Below, in pieces: positions 32,195 through 40,306 of a stretch of 64,000 nt of DNA. The position numbers and the translations under genes were made by a program. Positions within the stretch are counted from its first letter, which is position 1. Every line of letters starts with the position of its first letter. The notes beneath the pieces were generated by a model. That model made no database searches. It was given only the letters and a program-made list of their open reading frames with translations, and was not told the DNA's origin. This stretch comes from Streptomyces sp. S.PB5 (lineage in GTDB: Bacteria; Actinomycetota; Actinomycetes; Streptomycetales; Streptomycetaceae): positions 248,001-312,000 of the forward strand of contig NZ_JAQMWP010000009.1 in assembly GCF_030403745.1 (NCBI RefSeq), given 5' to 3'.

Positions 32195-32977
32195 TCAGAG
32201 AGACGCGGCCGCCGACGCTATCGCCGAGGCGAAGGTGGACACCTCGGTGTAGACGCCGGGCGCGTTCGCCCGGGCGCAGCCGATGCCCCAGCTCACGATG
32301 CCGACCTGGATCCACGCGTTGTTCGCGTCCCGGCGGAACATCGGACCGCCGGAGTCGCCCTGGCAGGTGTCGACCCCGCCGGACGCGTACCCGGCACAGA
32401 TCTCCTCGCTCGCGATGAGCCCGCTGTACCCGCTGTACGACCGACACGTGGCGTCACTCACGAACGGCACGGTCGCCTTCAGCATGTACCGCTGCTGAGA
32501 CCCGCCCTCGGTGGCCGCACCCCACCCGGCGACGGTGAACGTCCCGGTGTTGTACTGCGTGGTCGTGGCGATCTTCAGCGTCGGCAGATTGATCGGCTGG
32601 GCCAGCTTGATGAGCGCCCAGTCCTTGCCGTCCCCGTTGTAACCGGGAGCCCGGTACACATACGTCGACCGCACCTGAACCCGCCCGGAGGTCGACTGCA
32701 GGTCCACCACGCCGGCCGTGGCGGTGATGCTGGTGTTCGCGCCCGTCCCGCTCACACAGTGCGCGGCGGTGAGCACGATCTGCTGGGTGTACAGCGCTCC
32801 GCCGCACCCCATGGACAGCCGCACCATGAACGGGAACTCGCCCTGCGCGGCCCTGGTCCCACCGACGACGGGCGCGGGAGCCGCCTGCGCCGCCGACACG
32901 GGCTGAAGACTGGCGATCGCGAGCGCGGCCGCACCGACGGCCGCGCATCTCTTGAGTGCCGTGAGGAGTCTCTTCAA
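32195..32977 (-). CDS. secreted trypsin-like serine protease (SprT type)
   Basis: A 260-residue preproenzyme very like Streptomyces griseus trypsin. Signal plus short propeptide (residues 1-36, KRLLTALKRCAAVGAAALA...), mature N-terminus VVGGTRAAQGEFPFMVRL at 37. Catalytic triad: His in 'LTAAHCVSG', Asp in 'KDWALIKLAQPI', Ser in 'DTCQGDSGGPMF', with six mature cysteines. The Asp of the S1 pocket (DTCQGDS) predicts Arg/Lys specificity. A TTG start at 32977 is inferred: GGAAGG lies 7 bp upstream and the resulting N-terminus aligns with the known pre-sequence. Upstream frame to 33166 is not coding-like. Confidence 0.93.
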   Translation of the reverse strand: MKRLLTALKRCAAVGAAALAIASLQPVSAAQAAPAPVVGGTRAAQGEFPFMVRLSMGCGGALYTQQIVLTAAHCVSGTGANTSITATAGVVDLQSTSGRVQVRSTYVYRAPGYNGDGKDWALIKLAQPINLPTLKIATTTQYNTGTFTVAGWGAATEGGSQQRYMLKATVPFVSDATCRSYSGYSGLIASEEICAGYASGGVDTCQGDSGGPMFRRDANNAWIQVGIVSWGIGCARANAPGVYTEVSTFASAIASAAASL

Positions 32978-33011
32978 CGTTCTGCCTTCCGTGGGGGGTG
33001 GATGCTGACGT

Positions 33012-33069
33012 GCCCATGCCAAGCCAAGAGCCGGGAACAGCAAAGGAAGGCCCATCGACTGACATGGGC
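33012..33069. promoter_or_regulatory. promoter region of the trypsin gene and a YdeI-like gene
   Basis: The 260-bp divergent gap 32978-33237 holds no gene. TGCCCATG (33012-33019) and CATGGGCA (33062-33069) are a perfect inverted repeat with a 42-base spacer, on the trypsin side, and could be an operator pair. No further motif is recognised. Confidence 0.3.
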
Positions 33070-33237
33070 AAGTCAAAACTGTTGAAGGATTATGAGAACG
33101 CCGCGAGAGCCCGAGCAAGGGGTGCGATTCAGCCACGTCCACGTTCGCGGTCCCGGCCACGGTCACTCCACGGCCCCGGCCTCGAGCCCGCCGGGTATAG
33201 GACAGAATCCGTCCTCTTTCCTTCCTACCGTGGCCCC

Positions 33238-33816
33238 ATGACCAGCCCCGAGCCTTCGCCCCCGCACCCCCGCCCCCTCCCCTTCGAATCCGTCGCCCAC
33301 CTCGACGCCTGGCTCGCCGACCACCCCGCCCCGCACCCCGGTCTGTGGGTCAAGGTCGCCAAGAAGGGCTCGGGCATCCCCTCGGTGACCTGGGAGGAGG
33401 TCAATGACGTCGCCCTGTGCCACGGGTGGATCACCGGTCAGCGCAAGGCGCTCGACGACGCGTACTTCCTGCAGCGCATCACCCCGCGCCGGCGCGGCAG
33501 CCTGTGGTCGATGGTGAACGTCCGCCGGGTCGCGGAGCTGATCGAGGAGGGCCGGATGCGGGAGGCCGGCCTCGTGGAGGTCGAGGCGGCGCGGGCGGAC
33601 GGGCGGTGGACGGCGGCGTATCCGTCCCAGAAGGAGGCCGCGGTGCCGGAGGGCCTCGCCACCGCCCTGGAAGACAGCCCGCGGGCCAGGGCGGCCTTCG
33701 AGGCGCTCGGGAAGAGTGCCCGGTATCAGGTCATGCTCGGCGTGCTGCAGGCGCTCACCCCGGAGAGCCGAGCGGCTCAGGTTGCCGCGGCCGTCGCCAA
33801 GTTGGAGTCGGCGTGA
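33238..33816 (+). CDS. YdeI/OmpD-associated family protein
   Basis: A 192-residue soluble protein of the YdeI/OmpD-associated group, often annotated bacteriocin-protection protein without biochemical proof. Typical elements: 'LDAWLADHPAPHPGLWVKVA', 'TWEEVNDVALCHGWITGQRK', 'ITPRRRGSLWSMVNVRRVAE', and the C-terminal 'ALGKSARYQVMLGVLQA' helix pair. ATG 33238 is the first start after a non-coding-like stretch. Single gene; a tandem repeat with hairpin potential follows. Confidence 0.82.
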   Translation: MTSPEPSPPHPRPLPFESVAHLDAWLADHPAPHPGLWVKVAKKGSGIPSVTWEEVNDVALCHGWITGQRKALDDAYFLQRITPRRRGSLWSMVNVRRVAELIEEGRMREAGLVEVEAARADGRWTAAYPSQKEAAVPEGLATALEDSPRARAAFEALGKSARYQVMLGVLQALTPESRAAQVAAAVAKLESA

Positions 33817-33831
33817 CGAAGGCGCCCGCAC

Positions 33832-33896
33832 CACGAGCGCCCGCCCCCGACAACACGAGCGCCCGCCCCCAACAGCACGAGGGCGGGCACGCTCAG
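33832..33896 (+). repeat. 22-bp tandem repeat with terminator potential
   Basis: CACGAGCGCCCGCCCCC begins at 33832 and at 33854 (22-bp units), with a partial third unit at 33876. The third reads CACGAGGGCGGGCAC, so its GGGCGGGC can pair with GCCCGCCC of the second unit, giving a stem between the convergent YdeI-like and YceI genes. Confidence 0.6.
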
Positions 33897-33906
33897 GCGG
33901 AAAACG

Positions 33907-34461
33907 TCACGCGTTCTTGATCGCCGAGATGTCGAAGTGGAGCTTGATCTTGTCGGAGACCAGCACGCCGCCCGTCTCCAGGGTCGCGTTCCAGGTCAGA
34001 CCCCACTCGGAGCGCTTGATCTCCGCCTTGCCCTCGAAGCCGACGCGCTCGTTGCCGAACGGGTCCTTCGCGGCGCCGTTGAACTCGAGGTCGATGGTGA
34101 GGGGCTTGGTGGTGCCGAGGATCGTCAGGTCACCGGTGATGCGGTAGTCCTCGTCGCCCAGGGCCTCCGCTTTGGTGGAGCGGAAGGTCATCGTCGGGAA
34201 CTCGTCGATCTTGAAGAAGTCCGCGCTCTTGAGGTGGCCGTCACGGTCCGCGGAACCGGTGTCGATGCTGTCCATCTTGACGTCGATGGAGGCCGTGGAC
34301 GCGGACGGGTCGCCGCCGTCCAGGTGCAGCGAGCCGCTGAAGTCGAGGAACTTGCCCTTGACGTTCGTCACCATGGCGTGACGCACGGTGAAGCCGATCG
34401 CCGAGTGGGACGCGTCGATCGTGTAGTCGCCGGTCAGGGCGGTCAGGTCGGTGTTCGCCAT
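33907..34461 (-). CDS. YceI-family lipid-binding beta-barrel protein
   Basis: A 184-residue YceI domain protein, an extended lipocalin-like barrel that binds polyisoprenoids in studied homologues. Signatures: 'DYTIDASHSAIGFTVRHAMV' at the N-terminus, 'TFRSTKAEALGDEDYRITGD', 'LTILGTTKPLTIDLEFNGAA' and 'RSEWGLTWNATLETGGVLVS'. No signal peptide, so this form is cytoplasmic or non-classically located. AAGGAGCACGTC precedes the ATG on the minus strand. The promoter region carries repeated GTTGAA elements and a perfect palindrome (34548-34560), suggesting a dedicated regulator, perhaps of the MarR type. Confidence 0.92.
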   Translation of the reverse strand: MANTDLTALTGDYTIDASHSAIGFTVRHAMVTNVKGKFLDFSGSLHLDGGDPSASTASIDVKMDSIDTGSADRDGHLKSADFFKIDEFPTMTFRSTKAEALGDEDYRITGDLTILGTTKPLTIDLEFNGAAKDPFGNERVGFEGKAEIKRSEWGLTWNATLETGGVLVSDKIKLHFDISAIKNA

Positions 34462-34498
34462 GACGTGCTCCTTAGGAGTGGGTGAGTCGAGCGAGGAA

Positions 34499-34560
34499 GT
34501 TGAACGTTGAATTACCCAACACGGACGACGGTAGACCTATTCCATTCGATGTTCAACATC
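34499..34560. promoter_or_regulatory. candidate operator sites in the yceI / PL8 divergent promoter
   Basis: GTTGAA is repeated at 34499-34504 and 34506-34511 (the minus strand reads TTCAACGTTCAAC), and GATGTTCAACATC at 34548-34560 is a perfect 6-1-6 palindrome with the same GTTCAAC core. Three related sites between divergent genes point to one regulator. No regulator gene is adjacent. Confidence 0.5.
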
Positions 34561-34610
34561 ATCCGAGAAGTGTTGGCGTGATTACGCTGAGGTGGGTAGA
34601 TGCCCAGGTC

Positions 34611-36947
34611 ATGAGCCCCCACCACAGAGGCCCCCTGAGGTTCACCCGTCGGGCCGCCTTACTCACCGCGGCGCTCCTCACCACAGCGACCCCCGTCGCC
34701 CGCGCCGGCGCGCCCGACCCCTACGCCGCCCTGCGCCTGCGCTGGCTCGACCTCGCCCTCGGCACCGGCTACGACCCCACCGCCGAGCCCTACGCCGCCA
34801 GCCTCGCCGAGACCGGCACCCTCGCCCGCACCTTCCGTACGACGATGACCCCGACCCCCACCTCCCTCTGGCCCGGCCAGCCGTACGACCCCCCGTCCGG
34901 CATCACCCGGAGCTACGGCTGCCTGTGGACCATGACCCAGGCCTACCTCCAGCCCGGCACCGGCTCCACCGCCGACGAGACCCTCCTCACCGACATCCTC
35001 CGCGGCCTCGACCACCTCTCCGCGACGATCTACAACCCCGCCACCGCCCGCTACGGCAACTGGTGGGAGTGGCAGATCGGCAGCCCCCGCCTCCTCATGG
35101 ACCTCACGGCCGCCCTCCACGACCACCTCACCGAGGACCGACTGGCCGCCGCCTGCGCCGCCGTCGACCACTTCATCCCGGACGCGATGCTCACGGACTA
35201 CTCCGGCACCTCCACCGGCGCCAACCGCGTCGACCTGTGCCGCTCGGTCGCCCTCCGGGGCATCCTCGGGAAGGCCCCCGAAAAGATCGCCCTCGCCCGC
35301 GACGCCCTCTCACCCGTCTTCCCGTACGTCGTCCAGGGCGACGGCCTCCACGCCGACGGCTCCTTCGTCCAGCACACCTGGGTCGCCTACTCGGGCACGT
35401 ACGGCCAGGTCCTTCTCGACGGCCTCGGCCGCCTCTTCACCCTCCTCGCCGGCTCCGAGTGGGAGGTGACCGACCCGAACCGCCAGATCGTCCTCGACAG
35501 CGTCGAGCACGCCTACGCCCCTCTGATCCACGACGGGTTGATGATGGACAGCGTCAACGGCCGTGCCGTCAGCCGGGGTCACCTCAAGAGCGACGACCGC
35601 CACGTCATGCGCAGCGACCACTTCCACGGCCAGGGCGTCATCGCCGCCGTCGCCCTCCTCGCGGGCGGGGCGAGCACGGCGGAACGGGAGCGCTGGTACG
35701 GCCGTGTCAAGGGCTGGATCGAACGGGACACGGTCGCACCGATCTTGACGGCCCGTCAGTTCGCGGTCGCCGACCTCGCGCGCCTCCACGCGGTCGCCGC
35801 CTCACCCGTCCCCGCCGCCCCCGACCCGGTCGGCCACCACCTCTTCGCCGCCATGGACCGCGCCGTCCACCGCCGCCCCGGCTTCGTCGCGAACATCGCC
35901 ATGGCGAGCGACCGTATCGCGCACTACGAGTGCGGCAACGGCGAGAACCCGCGCGGCTGGCACACGGGCGCCGGAATGCTCTACTGGTGGGCCGAGGGCG
36001 ACGGCGGCCGGGCCGACCAGTACACCGACTGGTACTGGCCCACCGTCGACTGGTACCGCCTCCCGGGCACGACCGTCTCCACCCTCCGCCTCCCCGACAA
36101 GGCCGGCGGCGAGTGGGGTGAGCCCAAGCCCGACGTCCGCTGGGCCGGCGGCACCACCGACGGCGAGTACGCGGCGGTCGGCCAGCACCTGAAGGGCCTC
36201 GGCTCGACCCTCCAGGCCCGCAAGTCATGGTTCTGCGTCGCGGACGCGGTGATCTGCCTGGGCGCCGGGATCAGCTGCACCGACGGGGTCCCGGTGGAGA
36301 CGGTCGTCGACAACCGGAACCTGGGGGAGGGCGGCACACAGAGTCTCGTACGGGGCCGCGGCTGGGCCCACCTGGAGGGTCACGGCGGCTGGCTGGTCCC
36401 GTACGGCGAACTGCGCACCCTCCGCGAGGACCGCACCGGCGCCTGGTCCGACATCAACACCACCAGTACGACGGAGCGGGCCACGCGCCGCTGGCAGACC
36501 CTGTGGCTCGACCACGGCACCGACCCGACGGACGCGTCGTACGTCTACGTCCTGCTGCCGGGCGCGTCCCGCCGTACGGTCGTCGCCCGCGCCGCCGACC
36601 ACCACTGGCTGTCGGTCCTCGCCAACGACAGCGCCCGCCAGGCCGTCCACGTCCCCTCCCTCGGCTTGACGGCGGCCAACTTCTGGCAGGCCGGTACGGC
36701 GGGCCCGCTCACCGCCTCCGCGGGGGCGAGCGTGCTGGTCCGCCGCCAGGGCCGCACGGCCACCCTCTGCGTGAGCGAGCCGCCGCGCACGGGAGAGCCG
36801 CTGGAGATCACCTGGGGCCACCCGGTGCGCGAGGTGCTCCGGTCCGACGACTCGATCGAGACCCTCTCCACGGGACGCCGTCTGCGCCTCCGCGTCACTC
36901 CGGGGATGGCATGTGCGAGCCATCGTTGTGAGGTGGCTCTCCTCTGA
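34611..36947 (+). CDS. secreted polysaccharide lyase family 8 (hyaluronate/xanthan lyase type)
   Basis: A 778-residue exported lyase. The signal has a twin-arginine (RFTRRAALLTAALLTTATPV), suggesting Tat export. An alpha/alpha-toroid domain (about 45-370) holds the active site: 'GNWWEWQIGSPRLLMDLTAA', the His in 'DGSFVQHTWVAYSGTYGQVL' with its nearby Tyr, and 'HYECGNGENPRGWHTGAGML'. Beta-sandwich domains follow ('KSWFCVADAVICLGAGISC', 'YVYVLLPGASRRTVVARAAD'). PL8 enzymes cleave hyaluronan, chondroitin, alginate or xanthan; specificity is not readable here. Start ATG 34611 gives the intact signal; an extension to 34482 crosses the promoter. Confidence 0.9.
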   Translation: MSPHHRGPLRFTRRAALLTAALLTTATPVARAGAPDPYAALRLRWLDLALGTGYDPTAEPYAASLAETGTLARTFRTTMTPTPTSLWPGQPYDPPSGITRSYGCLWTMTQAYLQPGTGSTADETLLTDILRGLDHLSATIYNPATARYGNWWEWQIGSPRLLMDLTAALHDHLTEDRLAAACAAVDHFIPDAMLTDYSGTSTGANRVDLCRSVALRGILGKAPEKIALARDALSPVFPYVVQGDGLHADGSFVQHTWVAYSGTYGQVLLDGLGRLFTLLAGSEWEVTDPNRQIVLDSVEHAYAPLIHDGLMMDSVNGRAVSRGHLKSDDRHVMRSDHFHGQGVIAAVALLAGGASTAERERWYGRVKGWIERDTVAPILTARQFAVADLARLHAVAASPVPAAPDPVGHHLFAAMDRAVHRRPGFVANIAMASDRIAHYECGNGENPRGWHTGAGMLYWWAEGDGGRADQYTDWYWPTVDWYRLPGTTVSTLRLPDKAGGEWGEPKPDVRWAGGTTDGEYAAVGQHLKGLGSTLQARKSWFCVADAVICLGAGISCTDGVPVETVVDNRNLGEGGTQSLVRGRGWAHLEGHGGWLVPYGELRTLREDRTGAWSDINTTSTTERATRRWQTLWLDHGTDPTDASYVYVLLPGASRRTVVARAADHHWLSVLANDSARQAVHVPSLGLTAANFWQAGTAGPLTASAGASVLVRRQGRTATLCVSEPPRTGEPLEITWGHPVREVLRSDDSIETLSTGRRLRLRVTPGMACASHRCEVALL

Positions 36948-37038
36948 CGCCTTTGTGTGACCCCTACAAGCGACATGCCCTCTGAGCAGTCGGAACGGCT
37001 GCATGCCGCCGAGGTTCTGTTCAGGGGTACCAGGAAAA

Positions 37039-37073
37039 CGGGCCGGAGACTGTACGGAGTCGACGGCCCGCTT
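37039..37073 (+). terminator. terminator after the PL8 lyase gene
   Basis: CGGGCCG (37039-37045) pairs with CGGCCCG (37064-37070), with an inner GACT/AGTC pairing, followed by CTTTCC. It lies 90 bp after the lyase stop and 30 bp before the accB start. Confidence 0.55.
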
Positions 37074-37101
37074 TCCTTGCCGTGCTTCGTAAGGTCGCTA
37101 C

Positions 37102-38685
37102 ATGACCGTTTTGGATGACGCGCCGGGTGAGCCGACGGACGCACGCGGGCGAGTGGCCGAGCTGCACGAGATCCGTGCGCAGGCACTGGCCGGCCCGAGC
37201 GAGAAGGCGACCGAGGCCCAGCACGCCAAGGGCAAGCTGACCGCCCGGGAGCGGATCGAGCTGCTCCTTGACGCGGGTTCCTTCCAGGAGGTCGAGCAGC
37301 TGCGCCGGCACCGCGCGGTCGGTTTCGGCCTGGAGGCCAAGAAGCCCTACACCGACGGTGTCATCACCGGCTGGGGCACGGTCGAGGGCCGCACGGTCTT
37401 CGTGTACGCCCATGACTTCCGGATCTTCGGTGGTGCGCTGGGTGAGGCTCATGCCACGAAGATCCACAAGATCATGGACATGGCGATCGCGGCCGGTGCG
37501 CCGCTGGTGTCGCTGAACGACGGTGCGGGTGCGCGTATCCAGGAGGGTGTCTCGGCGCTGGCCGGGTACGGCGGCATCTTCCAGCGCAACACCAAGGCGT
37601 CCGGGGTGATCCCGCAGATCTCGGTGATGCTCGGTCCGTGCGCGGGCGGTGCGGCCTACAGCCCCGCCCTGACCGACTTCGTGTTCATGGTCCGTGAGAC
37701 CTCGCAGATGTTCATCACCGGCCCGGACGTGGTCAAGGCCGTCACGGGTGAGGAGATCTCGCAGAACGGCCTGGGCGGCGCGGACGTGCACGCCGAGACC
37801 TCCGGCGTCTGCCACTTCGCCTACGACGACGAGGAGACCTGCATCGCCGAGGTGCGCTACCTCCTCTCCCTCCTCCCGCAGAACAACCGCGAGAACCCGC
37901 CGCGCGTGGAGTCCACGGACGCGTCGGACCGCCGTAGCGACGTACTCCTCGACCTGGTCCCGGCGGACGGCAACCGTCCGTACGACATGACCAAGGTCAT
38001 CGAGGAGATCGTCGACGACGGCGAGTACCTGGAGGTCCACGAGCGCTGGGCGCGCAACATCATCTGCGCGCTGGCCCGCCTCGACGGCCAGGTCGTCGGC
38101 ATCGTCGCCAACCAGCCGCAGTCCCTCGCGGGCGTACTGGACATCGAGGCGAGCGAAAAAGCTGCGCGCTTTGTCCAGATGTGTGACGCTTTTAATATCC
38201 CGATCGTGACCTTCCTCGACGTCCCGGGCTTCCTCCCGGGCGTCGACCAGGAACACGGCGGAATCATCCGCCACGGCGCGAAGCTGCTCTACGCCTACTG
38301 CAACGCGACCGTGCCGCGGATTTCGCTGATCCTGCGCAAGGCGTACGGAGGTGCGTACATCGTCATGGACAGCCAGTCCATCGGCGCGGACCTCACCTAC
38401 GCGTGGCCCACGAACGAGATCGCCGTGATGGGCGCCGAGGGTGCCGCCAACGTCATCTTCCGCCGTCAGATCGCCGAGGCGGAGGACCCCGAGGCGATGC
38501 GGGTTCGGATGGTCAAGGAGTACAAGGCCGAGCTCATGCACCCGTACTACGCGGCCGAACGCGGCCTGGTGGACGACGTGATCGACCCGGCACAGACCCG
38601 CGAGGTCCTCATCAAGTCCCTCGCGATGCTCCAGACCAAGCACGCCGACCTGCCCTCCCGCAAGCACGGCAACCCCCCGCAGTAA
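37102..38685 (+). CDS. accB: acyl-CoA carboxylase carboxyltransferase (beta) subunit
   Basis: A 527-residue acetyl/propionyl-CoA carboxylase beta chain. It transfers CO2 from biotin to the acyl-CoA, giving malonyl- or methylmalonyl-CoA for fatty-acid and polyketide synthesis. Both carboxyltransferase halves are present, with oxyanion-hole glycines in 'GPCAGGAAYSPALTDF' and 'LRKAYGGAYIVMDSQSIGAD'. The Asp in 'FLDVPGFLPGVDQEHGG' is the usual specificity position. The partner alpha chain is encoded elsewhere. It is followed 57 bp later by the epsilon subunit gene, as in the essential S. coelicolor accB-accE pair. Confidence 0.95.
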   Translation: MTVLDDAPGEPTDARGRVAELHEIRAQALAGPSEKATEAQHAKGKLTARERIELLLDAGSFQEVEQLRRHRAVGFGLEAKKPYTDGVITGWGTVEGRTVFVYAHDFRIFGGALGEAHATKIHKIMDMAIAAGAPLVSLNDGAGARIQEGVSALAGYGGIFQRNTKASGVIPQISVMLGPCAGGAAYSPALTDFVFMVRETSQMFITGPDVVKAVTGEEISQNGLGGADVHAETSGVCHFAYDDEETCIAEVRYLLSLLPQNNRENPPRVESTDASDRRSDVLLDLVPADGNRPYDMTKVIEEIVDDGEYLEVHERWARNIICALARLDGQVVGIVANQPQSLAGVLDIEASEKAARFVQMCDAFNIPIVTFLDVPGFLPGVDQEHGGIIRHGAKLLYAYCNATVPRISLILRKAYGGAYIVMDSQSIGADLTYAWPTNEIAVMGAEGAANVIFRRQIAEAEDPEAMRVRMVKEYKAELMHPYYAAERGLVDDVIDPAQTREVLIKSLAMLQTKHADLPSRKHGNPPQ

Positions 38686-38742
38686 CCCAGCGGACCCTCC
38701 GCGACACCCTCGCGGAAACCTCTCTCCCGGAGACTGAGACCC

Positions 38743-38937
38743 ATGAACCTGCCCGACATCCGCGTCGAAAAGGGCCACGCCGGACCCGAGGAAGTCGCCG
38801 CCATCACGGCCATCCTCCTCGCCCGCGCCGCCGCCCAGCCCGCCACCACGGACCAGTCCCACCGAGGCCGCCCCAGGGCCGGCTGGCGCCGCCTGGAGCG
38901 CGAGGGCGGCTTCCGCGCCCCGCACAGCTGGCGCTGA
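38743..38937 (+). CDS. accE: acyl-CoA carboxylase epsilon subunit
   Basis: A 64-residue AccE protein: N-terminal 'IRVEKGHAGPEEVAAITAIL' helix and C-terminal 'WRRLEREGGFRAPHSWR'. In actinobacteria this small subunit stabilises or activates the alpha-beta carboxylase complex. Ribosome site GGAG lies 14 bp upstream (38728-38731, CCCGGAG). Its position directly after accB confirms the pairing. Confidence 0.93.
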   Translation: MNLPDIRVEKGHAGPEEVAAITAILLARAAAQPATTDQSHRGRPRAGWRRLEREGGFRAPHSWR

Positions 38938-38967
38938 GCCCTTCAAGGCGCTACAGCCCCGCTCTCC

Positions 38968-39627
38968 TCACCGGGAGGGCGGGGTTTGCGTTTCCCGGAA
39001 CCAGCGCGCCGCGAGCTCCAGCGCCTCGTCGAGCGACGTGACCTCACGCCGGAGACCGGCGGGCAGCATGGTCACCCGATAGTGGTCCGGCGCGAAGGGC
39101 ATGATCTTCGCGAGGCCGGATTCGAGGTCGAAGGGCCTGCGGCACAGCATCAGGCTCCCGTGGCTCATGTCCGGGTAGAACGCCCGCAGTTCGGGGTGGG
39201 CGTGGCCGGCCCTGAGCAACGGGCGGTCCCGCAGATGCCAGTCGCTGGCCAGGAGTTCGCGCCACTTGGCCGCCGCGGGCTCACCGTCCTCGAACCCCTG
39301 CGCCAGAGCGCTCCAGCTCATGAACGGGAACCGCTCGTGCAGCTCCCGAAGACGCGCTCCCCGGCGCCACAGGTCCACGACCGTCACCACCGCGCCGAGG
39401 TCGGTCGACCAGCCCTCCGAGCCGACGAAGAGGGTGTGGACCCACAGCCGTACCTGGAACTGCCCTTCCGCACGCGGGTGCACGCTCGCCCTGCCCCGCT
39501 CGGCGTCGATCTCGGCACCGGGGTCGTGCCCGGACACCGTTCGTATCACGCCTAGTTCGACGCCCTGCTCCCGCGCGATGCGCTCGATGTGCCGGACCAG
39601 CCCGGCTCCCTCGACGACCGCCGCCAT
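38968..39627 (-). CDS. hypothetical protein (DUF6193-like)
   Basis: A 219-residue cytoplasmic protein. Recognisable blocks are 'TVVDLWRRGARLRELHERFP', 'FEDGEPAAAKWRELLASDW', and a C-terminal 'FAPDHYRVTMLPAGLRREVT'. The middle segment resembles DUF6193 proteins that occur near natural-product genes in Streptomyces, but I hold that loosely. ATG 39627 is preferred because GGGGGGAA lies just upstream on the minus strand. It is convergent with accE; nothing around it suggests a role. Confidence 0.7.
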   Translation of the reverse strand: MAAVVEGAGLVRHIERIAREQGVELGVIRTVSGHDPGAEIDAERGRASVHPRAEGQFQVRLWVHTLFVGSEGWSTDLGAVVTVVDLWRRGARLRELHERFPFMSWSALAQGFEDGEPAAAKWRELLASDWHLRDRPLLRAGHAHPELRAFYPDMSHGSLMLCRRPFDLESGLAKIMPFAPDHYRVTMLPAGLRREVTSLDEALELAARWFRETQTPPSR

Positions 39628-39664
39628 GAACGTTCCCCCCTCGTGATGACCCGGCCGGACGGGA

Positions 39665-39702
39665 ACGGCCCCTGTGCCTCCCGAGGGAGCCACAGGGGCC
39701 GT
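39665..39702. terminator. stem-loop downstream of the first conservon
   Basis: ACGGCCCCTGTG (39665-39676) pairs perfectly with CACAGGGGCCGT (39691-39702), with an inner CTCCC/GGGAG stem. It lies just after the minus-strand cvnD stop and probably ends the conservon transcript, though no T-tract is present. Confidence 0.65.
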
Positions 39703-39724
39703 GTCGCGTTCTCGCGTCGCAGAC

Positions 39725-40306
39725 CTACCGCAGCCGTGCCATCAGCGCGTGCTCGACCAGCGTGATCAGCGCGCTCTTCGCGTCCGCGCGGTGGCGGGCG
39801 TCCGTCGTGATGATCGGGGTGTCCGGGCCGATCTGGAGGGCCTCGCGCACCTCGTCCGGGTTGTACGGCTGGTTGCCGTCGAAGCCGTTGAGGGCGATGA
39901 CGAAGGGGAGACCCGAGTTCTCGAAGTAGTCGACCGCGGGGAAGCAGTCGGCGAGACGGCGGGTGTCCACCAGGACGATCGCGCCGATCGCGCCGCGCAC
40001 GAGGTCGTCCCACATGAACCAGAAGCGGTCCTGACCGGGCGTACCGAAGAGGTACAGGATCAGGTCCTGGTCCAGGGTGATACGGCCGAAGTCCATGGCG
40101 ACCGTGGTGGTCGTCTTGTCTCCGGTGTGGGTGAGGTCGTCGATGCCCGCGGAAGCGGACGTCATCACGGCCTCGGTACGCAGCGGGTTGATCTCCGAGA
40201 CGGCCCCGACGAACGTGGTCTTGCCCACGCCGAAGCCACCCGCCACCACGATCTTCGCCGAGGTGGTGGAGCGGGAAGGACCGCCGCTAGAGCTTGCGAA
40301 GTCCAC
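39725..40306 (-). CDS. cvnD: conservon GTPase CvnD
   Basis: A 193-residue MglA/Ras-like small GTPase, last gene of the first conservon. G1 is 'GGFGVGKTTFVGAVSEINPL', G3 'LFGTPGQDRFW', and the guanine-specificity position is NGFD ('ALNGFDGN') instead of NKxD. The start overlaps the end of cvnC by 20 bp. In conservons the GTPase is thought to assemble with the kinase, roadblock and DUF742 proteins at the membrane like a eukaryotic G-protein complex. The protein is almost identical to the second CvnD in this window (45078-45653). Confidence 0.93.
   Translation of the reverse strand: MDFASSSGGPSRSTTSAKIVVAGGFGVGKTTFVGAVSEINPLRTEAVMTSASAGIDDLTHTGDKTTTTVAMDFGRITLDQDLILYLFGTPGQDRFWFMWDDLVRGAIGAIVLVDTRRLADCFPAVDYFENSGLPFVIALNGFDGNQPYNPDEVREALQIGPDTPIITTDARHRADAKSALITLVEHALMARLR

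Noticed and set aside
30581..33876. Short direct repeats considered as a CRISPR array
   Set aside because: Two or three copies with no unique spacers, unrelated units in different gaps, and no cas genes.
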